A DNA stretch of 64,000 nt. It comes from Hybos culiciformis (Eukaryota; Arthropoda; Insecta; Diptera; Hybotidae). A model generated the notes under the pieces. It was given only the letters and a program-made list of their open reading frames with translations, searched no databases and was not told the DNA's origin. The stretch is taken from the NCBI GenBank assembly GCA_964007475.1, contig OZ023273.1, positions 14,335,922 through 14,399,921 on the forward strand, in the 5' to 3' direction. The first letter of the stretch is position 1. Each line of letters begins with the position of its first letter. Positions 42,653 to 53,300 of this stretch are shown in pieces. Both the position numbers and the translations under genes were made by a program.

Positions 42653-43260
42653 AATACCAAAATATCAGTTGCACAAAAACATACCAGTTGTGCAGAGCGA
42701 AAATACCAGCTGTGCACGAACGTACCAGTTCTACAGAGCCAAAATAACAGTTCTGCACAAGCATACCATTTGTGCAGAACCATAATACCAGTTGTACAGA
42801 ACCAAAATACCAGTTGTGCACAAACGTACCAGTTGTGGAGAACCAAAATACCAGTTATGCAGAACCATACTATTTGTGCAGAAACAAAATACCAGTTGTG
42901 CAGAAACATACCAGTTGTGCAGAACCAAAATACAAGTTGTGCAAAAGCATACCAGTTGTGCAGAACCAAAATACCAGTTGTGCAAAAGCATACCAGTTGT
43001 GCAGAACCAAAATACCAGTTGTGTAGAACCACAATACCAGTTATGCAGAACCAAAATACCAGTTGTGCAGAAGCATACCAGTTGTGCAGAACCAAAATAC
43101 CAGTTGTGCAGAAGCATACCAGTTGTGCAGAACCAAAATACCAGTTGTGCAGAACCATACCTATTGTACAGAACCAAAATACCTTGTGCAGAACCATACC
43201 AGTTGTGCAGAAACAAAATACCAGTTGTGCAAAAGCATACCAGTTGTGCAAAAACATACC
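42653..43260. repeat. 41-bp satellite built from a 19/22-bp dimer
   Basis: About 15 tandem copies of a higher-order unit made of two related halves, ataccagttgtgcagaagc and ataccagttgtgcagaacc plus aaa. The edges (42653-42770 and 43180-43260) are more diverged than the middle. The unit lacks stops in most registers, so long cysteine-rich open frames of 160-209 codons appear on both strands in several frames at once. None has a start context, splice site or family resemblance to suggest real coding. Confidence 0.92.
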
Positions 43261-43456
43261 AGAACTACCTATTTTTAATAAAAAAAACTAAATAACAACT
43301 ACCTATTTCAATTTCTATTATGAGTTGTTATTTTTAAAGTTTTAAAATCTTTTGTGAGAGCGAAATTCTCAAAAAAAATAAATATGCGGTGTAACTTAAG
43401 ATTTTTTGTTTCATTTTTTTAATTTATGTTTTTGTGTGTGAATGTATTCTGTATAA

Positions 43457-43846
43457 TACCTTATCTGCACTTGGACCTTAAAACTGACCTTAGAGCGCAA
43501 CTGACCTGTATACTGACCTGTGAACAGGCCTTTCTCATACAAAAAAAAGGAAAAAAAATAACTAACATTTGCGTAAAAGGCCAGTTTGCAGACAAAAAAA
43601 GTGATTTTGCAGACAAAAAAGGTCAGTTTGCAGACATTATAGTTGACAACTTTTCTAATTTTTCCTTTCTTTTTTCTGTTTTTTTTTCTATTTTCAAAAG
43701 GTTGGCAATACAAATTTAAAAATAAACAAGATAAAAAAAGAGTTTGTTAACACATCTTTTTTTTATGTGTCAAAAAATAGAGTGTGTACGGGTTTCGTTA
43801 ATGTGGCCTTAGGAATAAACCTTTGCAGACAAGTGCAGATACGGTA
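43457..43846. mobile_element. 390-bp P-like terminal-inverted-repeat element
   Basis: The left end reads taccttatctgcacttg and the reverse complement of the right end reads taccgtatctgcacttg. Inside are repeated tgacctgtatactgacctgt motifs and a cluster of tttgcagacaaaaaa repeats (43581-43636). No coding function. The terminus CCTTaTctGCACTT closely matches CCTTgTtcGCACTT of the element at 17847-18226, so the two are probably related families. No clear target duplication. Confidence 0.7.
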
Positions 43847-46262
43847 TAAAGCATCAATATTCCTTGGTATATCTCTGTACATTATACAATTGTACACGTA
43901 TCGAGTATATAAATAATAATTTAAGAAAAATTACTATTTTTGATATTTTTCTTCCTTATGCAAAACATATACTATATCTATATGTGTAGTACATATATAT
44001 CTTCCACTTCAAAGTGCAAGAGAACACTAAATCTATTTTATTATGGAATGAATTATTAATAATGATAATGTATAATTTAATTTATATATTTTCTATTATT
44101 ATGGTAACTATAGTAACTACGGTTACCTTTTGTGAAATTTACTATTTATTTTATGGTGAAAAACAAAAAAAAAAGAAAAAACAACTCAATAAAGATCAAG
44201 AAACTGAAAAGGAAAACCGATACAAAAAAAAACTTTTTAGTGAAAATAAAAATAAATTTTTAATAATTTTTTTTTTTATTAGTTAACCAAAAATATAAAA
44301 TATAATTTCTTTGTAAACTTAAAAATAAGTTTTGTGGTCCCTAGGTAATGTTTTTATTTTATTTTTATTTTTTGATCATTAAAAGTTTCCTTTAAATTGA
44401 AGAAAAAATATTTAGCATTATGGTATGCACATTTTGAAGTCATTTTGTTATGGTAAACTATTCAATTCACGATATTCTTTCCACATAAATGAATTTGACC
44501 GTTAAAAATAGCATACGGTTTTAAAAGTACTATCGAAATTAGTCGAAATAAGAACTGTACCTATATGGAAGCTGGGAACTAGGTTTGTATTGCAGCTTAT
44601 GATAAAAATAGAAAGTATTTTTGTATTTTTTGGTTATTATTGTTACAGTTACAGAGACCCATCTCTAGCCTCAACAAGAAGATAAAGTTACGTTAAATGA
44701 AAAATATAGAAATCATTCAGTTCATGTCATTCGTGTACAAAAATAAAATTAAAAAATTAAATATTAAACTGTGTTATACACTTTTTGATGAAATAATCGA
44801 AATGTTAAAAACAGGATTGATTCTTCATTTATATTCATTCAATATTCATTCAATAAACTTATTGTCACGTTTAAAGTCAAGTTGTTTTTAAAAAGAGCAT
44901 TGTTTCATTCCGACTTAAATATAAAGCCGTGTAGTAGACTAAAAACCAAACCAAATAATACATATCGAAAAATTAAGATTGATTTTTAAAAATTGATTAA
45001 AACCAAAAACTAAAAAAAATTCTTTTTTTGATTTTTTCTTAAATAACATTTCATTGTTTTTTTTTTAATTTCATCCTAATTAAGCGTTTTTTATTATTAG
45101 GATAGTTTTTAATTAATATTAATATTAAAATTATGTGATTTATTAAATTTTATAGTAACATAATATACCTAAAACTATTATATAAAATTATATCTTCACA
45201 ATGCTTTTGTTAAGCTATTTACAGATGTGTTAAGTATAATATGTAATATCTATGTATTATCTCTTACTTATTAAAAAAAATTTATTTATTTAGTTAATTT
45301 TTTTTTTAAATAAAAAACATGCAATTTAGGCCGTATATTTTATTTTCACCGCATAAGTTGACATTTCAAAATAAAAACAAATCAATTTTGATAAATATAG
45401 AAATCAATTGTTATGGTTTCATAAATTTTCTCCCAGTAATATGTATAGTACATTTAATGATCACACTTAAAATAGTACGCGCTTTAAACTTGATTACCGG
45501 CAAAAAAAAGTTTTTTTTCAAATTAAAATGTAAACAAACTTTTCGGTTGTACAAGAAAAGTAAGGTTTATTAATCAAGATATACTCGTATATAAAAAATA
45601 CAGAATAATTTCGCATATTCAAATATTCTTGCGTATTATTATTATTTTTTCAATATAAAAGCTTTATCATTTATTTAATAAGTATATGTATAATGCTCTG
45701 AAAATAATAAAAATTATAATTTTGTTGTATCATGCTTATTATAAAAAAAATTATATGTTGCGCTTGAAACTAATAATAAGGTCTCTAAAATTTAAATTTT
45801 CGGTTTTAAAAATTGAAATGTAAATATTTTGTATCAAACATCTTTGAAGCCAGGCTTTTGGTACAATATCATTATAAATATTACTTATATTACTTCTCAA
45901 AAATTTAATTTTTTATTTATGATTTATTTCAATATAACCATTATACGACCGTATTAAGTTTTTATGAAATAATTAACTAAGTTTATGCAAATTTTTCATT
46001 AATTTTATTTTTTTTTTCAATATTTTGATTTTAAAATTTTCTTCCATAAATATAAAAATAAAAACTTTTATATTCTTATTTAGAACCTTTTTACTCTATT
46101 CTCTAAAATTTAATTCTTAAATAAAATTTTATCTCTATGATTTTTTTTTTTTTTAAATTTATATATAAGAATAATTCATAAACGGAAAAAATTTAGTATG
46201 TTTTTTGAATGAATTCATTCAACAAGTTTTTAGAAGTTCAAAATAGTTAATAATTATTTAAA
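43847..46262. other. Region upstream of the P450, no gene seen
   Basis: AT-rich. Short open frames at 44014-44286 (one membrane-like segment followed by a Lys-rich tail) and 44697-44891 are unrecognised and not supported as genes. The 5' UTR and promoter of the downstream P450 must lie here or further upstream, but I see no clear TATA or initiator that stands out from the AT background. Confidence 0.5.
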
Positions 46263-49007
46263 ATGGATTTGATAATGGTATTGATTATGGGTTTTATAAC
46301 CATAATCACGGTTGGATATTATCTTATAAAAAGACAGTATCAATATTGGAAGAATCATGACGTTTTATACGATGAGCCAAACTTTTTATATGGCAACATG
46401 AAAGGGGTCAATAAGGATATATTTTTTCATGAATTTATTAGAAATTTTTATGTAAAATACAAAAATAAAGCCAGTTTTGTTGGAATTTATTTGTTCGTAC
46501 GAAAAGGTATAATTCCACTTGATCTAGATTTGATAAAAAATATTTTGATAAAAGATTTTTCAAATTTTACGGATCGTGGATTATTTCATAATGAAAAGGA
46601 TGACCCACTGTCAGGTCATTTATTTTTATTAGACGGTCAAAAATGGAGTGTTATGAGAAAAAAATTATCACCAACTTTCACTTCAGGTAAGTTATGCTTT
46701 TTTTAATGGTGCGGATTATATACAAATACAACACATATTATTTTTCTAATAATAATTTGTATACAGATAATACGTACTTACAAATATTTATAACATTGAT
46801 AAATAAACCGAATATTTGAAAATTTTAAAAATAATATATACATTTACTATACTAACATATATCATGTTAAATATATAAAATAAAATAATATATGTTTCAA
46901 AATGTTATCGCACAAGATTATCTAGTTAATTTGATTTTTTTATACAAATTCTACTGAACAAAAGTAAGAATTTTATTTTACTATAATATTCGTAGGTTTG
47001 AACTAATTACGTGTATTAATAATAACAAATTAGAAAATTTAACGAAGAACGTCATTATATCATATATATTATATGATGTCAACAATTTTCATTAATCGAC
47101 CTTTCTATATTTTTATATTCTATTATTCTACCTTTTTTTATATTTCAATACTTAATTGTCCAATAATACCGAATTATAAACCTTTTTGACTCATGAAGCT
47201 GGAAATATTTTCATCAGAACAAAAAATATCGATATTTGTACATTTAGATTTATTTATACATTATATGAATAAATATGTATAATTGTATATAGAATATTAA
47301 TTGATATTTATAAATACTTGAATAGTTTTCCTAAAAAAATTAAGTTGAACAAACTAAATCTAAAATAGTTAAATTATTCATTTTTAGGAAAAATGAAATT
47401 CATGTTCCCCACGGTTGTCGAAGTTGGTAATCGGTTCAATGAAGTTTTGCATACATTAGTACCTCATGAAGGAACAAATATTGAAATGAAAGATTTGCTT
47501 GCCAGATTTACTACAGACGTAATTGGAACTTGTGCATTTGGTATTGAATGCAACAGTTTGAAAGATCCGAATGCCGAATTTCGGAGAATGGGGAAACGAA
47601 TATTTGCAGAGCCAAGGCACGGGCGATTTGGAAGAGCATTTTTAATGAATTTTCCTGATTTAGCTAGGTCATTGCATATGAAACAAGCACCTGATTTTAT
47701 TACTGAGTTTTTTATGAAAGTTGTAAGTGAAACAGTTGCATTTCGAGAGAATAGCAATATTAAGAGAAATGATTTCCTTGACATTTTAATAGAAATGAAA
47801 AAATCTGGACTCGAGGGTGGAATAACTATAGAGGAGATTACTGCGCAAGTTTTTGTGTTTTTTCTAGCTGGCTTTGAAACATCATCATCAACATTAGGTT
47901 ATTGTTTTTATGAATTAGCCAAAAATCCGGACATACAAGAAAAATTGAGAAAAGAGATCGTAGATGTATTAAAGAAACATGATGGGAAATTTACTTATGA
48001 ATGCATGAAGGATATGCGATACATGGAACAAGTTATAATGGGTAAGGATAAGAATCTAAAATATTTTGAATTACGAAATTTTAATTAATAGCATCTTCTA
48101 TTTTTTAAGAAACTTTGAGAAAATATCCTATTGTGACAGTATTAATGCGAAAAGCAATTAACGATTATACCGACTCCATTTCGGGAAAAAATATACCAAA
48201 AGACACTAGAGTATTAATACCAACGCACGCTATTCATTATGATGAATCAATATATCCAAAACCTGAGGTTTTTGATCCAGAACGGTTTGCATTTGATCAA
48301 CGAGAGACACGTCATTCTATGTCATGGTTACCTTTTGGTGATGGACCTCGTAAGTAAATTTTGTTTTAATGATTTGTCATGGTTACTTTTTGGTTATGGA
48401 CCTCGTAAGTGAATTTGTATACCTAATATGTGTGACTAAGGGAAGAGAGCCGGCCTCAGGCGTTTTCTTAACTTTAATGATGGGGTTTTATAGGAACATT
48501 ACAAAAATTCGTCGTGCGAAGTTTTTTTTGTTTTCGTTTTTTTTGTTTTCGTTGTTTAATTTTTTTTCGCCTAGTGAAACATGAATTTTGGCCGGTTTCA
48601 ATACATAAAATTTATTGTGTGCGCTCCAAAGAATACAACGTTTCTGAAGCTATTGTATTATTATCCTCCAATTATTAAGTCATTTTTTCAAATTTTTTAG
48701 GGTTACTTTTAACTTGAAAAAAATGCTTTTTCTTTTATCTTAACCAACCAGTACCTAATTCTTAAACTAAGATCAACATTTTTTATTGAACAAACGTTAA
48801 TATTCTATTTAATATTTCCTTACAGGTAATTGTATAGGTCTTCGTTTCGGAAAAATGCAAATTAGAGTAGCTTTAGCTACACTGTTACAAAATTTTAAGT
48901 TTTCTGTTAGTGAAATGACTCAAGAAGAACTAACATTTGACATAAAACTGCCTATATTATTGTCTGCTGTTGGAGGAATAACATTAAGAGTGGAAAAAAA
49001 TAATTAG
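46263..49007 (+). CDS. Cytochrome P450, CYP6-like (clan 3), complete, 4 exons
   Basis: Microsomal haem monooxygenase; the CYP6-type family oxidises plant toxins, insecticides and endogenous lipophiles at the ER with NADPH-P450 reductase. Exons are 46263-46686, 47388-48041, 48110-48349 and 48826-49007, all with GT-AG junctions and matching phases, giving 499 residues. Seen in order: an N-terminal membrane anchor (residues 2-22), the YGNMKG block, helix C WSVMR (W128, R132), SPTFTSGKMKFMFP, the helix I oxygen-activation motif AGFETS (302-307), the ETLR of helix K (E360, R363), DPERF, and the haem-binding loop PFGDGPRNCIG with Cys442 as thiolate ligand. All catalytic landmarks are intact, so it should be functional. 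The ATG at 46263 starts directly before the anchor and is the only sensible choice. Exon 3's 3' end is partly duplicated in intron 3. The exact subfamily cannot be given without alignment. Confidence 0.95.
46687..47387 (+). other. P450 intron 1
   Basis: 701 bp of AT-rich sequence from gtaagt to tttttag. No embedded gene or element is seen. Confidence 0.9.
48320..48416 (+). repeat. Direct duplication of the P450 exon 3 splice-donor segment
   Basis: The 42 bp at 48320-48361, which span the last 30 bases of exon 3 and its gtaagt donor, recur at 48375-48416 with 3 differences and an offset of 55 bp. The second copy keeps a perfect cgtaagt donor at 48405-48410. It lies inside intron 3. Confidence 0.95.
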
Positions 49008-49109
49008 AATTAATATTAATATTTAAGTTAAAACGAATTATAAATTTAACTTATAGATATATTGTGTGTTGTATAAGATTTTGCTTGGAAATTATTAATT
49101 GTTATGAGT

Positions 49110-49218
49110 AATAAACTAATTTAGGTATATTACAATTATAATATAATTATGTGGTCAATTATACTGTTGTTTGAATTTGGTCATTATGTATGTATGAAGG
49201 TACCTATAATTAAATAAA
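49110..49218 (+). promoter_or_regulatory. P450 polyadenylation signal candidates
   Basis: AATAAA occurs at 49110-49115 and 49213-49218, about 100 and 210 bp after the stop codon. In AT-rich DNA this motif is common by chance. Confidence 0.4.
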
Positions 49219-50346
49219 GATTACATTTTTCTTAGATCACCATGGACATAAATTTCATGCTCTATCGTAGGCATAAAAATCATAACCAAATGTATGAAAC
49301 TATACAATGAAAATTTCTATACAAAAATTAAAGATTGGTCTGTAAGATATTATTAAAACCAAAAAAAAAACATGGTTCAATTTATTAATTACGAAAAAAA
49401 AATCTATTGTGTACGCATTGTTAAAAATGTTCATTAATCCATTTTTACCCAATTGCCGAAAAGGAGGATAATATTTTTCGAGTGTACGTAAGTAGTGATT
49501 TCGGATTCTAAAATTTTAGTCGTCATTAATTACGCCTTAATTGTGGGAGTGACATAGGTATAAATTTTCGCCAGCTCAAAATAGGTATCTTCGATTAAAT
49601 AAATTTTTAGTTGCCAAATTTAAACTAGTTTACTGTTTTAGTGTGGTGTGATTTGTGGTTAAAGTTTTATAGTTTAGCTAAAACTATAAAATTTTGTATT
49701 TTTAAGGCTAGATTAAAACATGCTAAAATTCAAATAATAGTAACTGTCGATAATATTTGTTTTTCTCACTACTGAAAACTGAACTGCTCGTCGTAGGCAT
49801 TGCATTCACAATTATTTCAATCACAATCACAATTTGACATTCCATATTAGAGAAATAAACAAATTTATACTCAATTCTCAACTAGAAATAAATCACTCTA
49901 AAAAAACTTGGGTTAAAAATAAATCATTTTTCCAAGAAAAATTCAATCAGCTGTTTTTTAATAAAAAAAAACAAAATTTATATTTCGGTCGGGTTGTTAT
50001 TTGTTAAAATGAAAAATTTCGAACTAAAAAGAAAAAATTAAAATTATGAAAAATAATTAATTTAAATCAAGAAAAGTGAAAATAAATTTTTACAAAATTT
50101 AAAATCTAGAGAATGTAAAATTTGTGCAGTGAGTAAATGTGTGAGGAAAATTCAAAACAAAACAGGTGAAAATTATTGAAAAAAAAAAAAAAAAGCACCA
50201 GCCAGAGGAAAAAAAAATGCAAATGCTTTTATTTTATTTAATCATTTCAGTTTTCGTATTTCATTGAATCGTTCGACTTTATAACGTTAACACATTGCCA
50301 ATATTATTTTTTGCAAAAACTTCTGTGATAATAATTTTGGATAAAA
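49219..50346. promoter_or_regulatory. Intergenic region upstream of ACTMAP
   Basis: About 1.1 kb separates the P450 3' end from the ACTMAP start codon, so the ACTMAP promoter is expected here. A hairpin with 11-bp arms, ttttatagttt / aaactataaaa, lies at 49665-49691. No canonical core-promoter motif stands out. Confidence 0.4.
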
Positions 50347-53300
50347 ATGTCAATTAGCAGTTCTACGGCCAATGGAACCACCACAATACCACCTCCACCA
50401 CCGCCACAACCAATGCAAAATCAAAAGATATTAGAAAGAATTAATAACAGCAGCAGCGGTGGTGGAAACAGAAGAATTTTACCTGATTGCATTTGGGCAT
50501 TTGATTATCCAGAATTACAGCAATCATGCTATTTGAGTCAAATTTGCACAACTTGGCCTCCGAAAGTTTGTCGGTATCACAACATTAAATCTATTTTACA
50601 AGGTAAGCAAGTAAGGTGGCAAGTGAGGATATTTAAAAATTTTATAGAACGAGAAGAACTCACTTATGTTCCCAAGTAGTTGTAGAACATAAGCGCAAAA
50701 AAAAATTAATTTTCCTACCTACTTACTTACTTACCATATTTCAAACATTAGGAACTATTGAAAGAAAGAATATTTGTAACCACAAACTACATGGATCTAT
50801 CATTCTTGAGTAAACCACCAAAAATAAGAAATATGAAAATTATTTTTATTATCTATGTATTCATCTATTTTATATTTCTATTTTTTATTTTCTTGATAGA
50901 GTACCTATAAAACAATGTCTTGTGTCATTAATTTATCAACGTTGATGTCCGTAGAGTCATGTACCTACAGTATACCTGCTTACATCCACTTAAAAAAATT
51001 TTCGCTTTTAAACTTATAAATATTTTATCAATACATAATTATATTCTTAATAAACATAGTAATTAATATCCTCGACGACCGACGTAAATTGGTTCATTAC
51101 CAATTCTTCATTCATCAACATGAGATTTCTCTATAAATAATTTTCGAAATCATTTTATTTATTTAACACGACATATTATTATTAATTAAAACATTTATTT
51201 CATTATTTCGCTTTTACTGATAATAAATTAATGAAAAAGAGGACACGTTCTAAATATGAACAAAAAAAATACTCAATGTAATTAAAAGTACTTAAATAAT
51301 TTTGTGAATTGCAATATATCTTTATCATAATCCTAAGCGACAAAATGTGAAATCTACATTATATACCTATAGGTAACAAAAAAATTTGATAATTTTTATT
51401 TTTCTATTTTCATTGTAGATGGTCCAACTTGTGGTCTTACTGCCATTAGTATATTATTGAACAATAATCCAACACCAGAAGAAATTTTAGATATTGCTAA
51501 AAAACATGTATTCACAAGAAATGGGGAAATGTTTTCAGCGAAAAATTTAAATAAATTACTTTTAGAAATTTTAAAACAAAAACAAGAATATTATCAAATT
51601 GATTGCCAATTATATCAAGGTCGATTAAATTGCAACAAGGTCAAGGAAGCTTTAAAAAATAATGCTTGCATTCTTGTTCCGTATCCTTTTAACAAAAAAT
51701 AAATTAAAAATATTAAAATAAGAAATGGTAAAAAAAAACTATTTTTAAAATTATAATAATTTAATTTTAAATTATTAAGAAATCGGGCGGTACACAGCAT
51801 ATATAGGTCAAAATATTTTTAAAATAGATTTCTATGGATATTACGTTAAACAAAAAAAAAATTATAAATGTAATGTAAACGAAAACATATCTAAATTTAG
51901 CAGAGCGAAAACAAAAAAAAACAATGAATTTTTAAAACAAAATAAAAACAGATTTGCCTGCATATAAAAAAACACTCAAGAAAATAAAAAAAAAGATTGA
52001 ATGGTTTTATAAAATCGGGGATAAAAAACGATTATTAATTTTTAATACTCGATAATATAGTAGTGATACTGTTGTAACATGCCTGTAATTAAAATTTAGA
52101 TACATCATTTGTTTTTATTTTATGACACATTCAATTTTAAAAGTAATTTTTCAAACTTATACTTTATTATAATTTATTTATACATATTCAGTAATACCAT
52201 TCCAGTAATACAAGCTTCTAATACTATTTCAATAATGAATTTAGTGTTGAGTCTATTAAACCATTTTATCTATTCTGCCGAAAAAGAAAGTTAGTATGTA
52301 TAATTCTTTTGTGTTTCCTTTGAAAGCTCAAAAATTATATTTTAACACATTACAATGTATATTGTATAATCAGGTTATAAAGTAGTAATTTAAAGTGAAA
52401 TTATTCCAATTTTGGCAGTTTGTTTTAAAATCTCTCATAAATACAAACAACAAAATTAAAAACATTTAAAGTTATTGCTGTTATTGCAAATTGAAAGTTC
52501 CTTATTTTTTAAAATAATGCTACCTACCTTCTATTTGCAGGCATGTGTAAACTAAACATGATTAAAATTTTGATGATTGGACTAGTTTACTTAAATAGTT
52601 TATTTTATACTTTTAAAATTTTAAATATAAAATACATATATAAATGTCAACTAAATCATATTCGAACCACATTTGTGTGAACGCATTTTCGTCAACTTAT
52701 TCGGAATCATGGAAATCCTATTGGATGATATAGATGAGTAGAATATTCCTCATAGTATCAGATTGACAGACTTGTTAAGAAGCTCTGTCAACAACCGTTT
52801 AGAGATGAATAAATTTTGACTTAGTCAACTTTATTTGAATAAATATTCAACTCGTTTGTATCATGCTAGTTGAATAAAAAAACAATATTTATAAATGATC
52901 CCTGAATCAAATTTATTTTAACTCATTCACAATTTTTTTTTATTGAAATTGAGTTTTTTTTTTAGAGTGGCAGCAATTTGTTTATTGTTTTTGTTAAACA
53001 AGCTCAAAGTTGTTAAACAAAATAAACAAAAACGTTTTTGTGTATTTTTTTTTTAATTTTTTCATTATTAAAATTAAAAGTTAAAAAAAAAAAACTAATA
53101 AAGTTTGCTGAAAAGAAATTCAAATAAGAAGAATTAATAAATTTCTTTCATTTTGAAGACAACAAATTTTTTTTTTTAAATGGCAGCAGCAGCAACCGAA
53201 GAAGATCAGGTTAGTTTGTGGGGTTAGTTCGGCTAGCCGTCGCATTGTATTAAAAATTTATTCAATTTTAATTTAATTTTCTTTTAGATTGTGATTCCAG

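Noticed and set aside
42628..43295. Overlapping 161-209-codon Cys-rich frames on both strands
   Set aside because: All are generated by the 41-bp satellite, and several frames are open at once, so none can be preferred.
44014..44286. Possible small membrane protein upstream of the P450
   Set aside because: The nominal start is GTG, the tail is a poly-Lys run from A tracts, and nothing supports expression.
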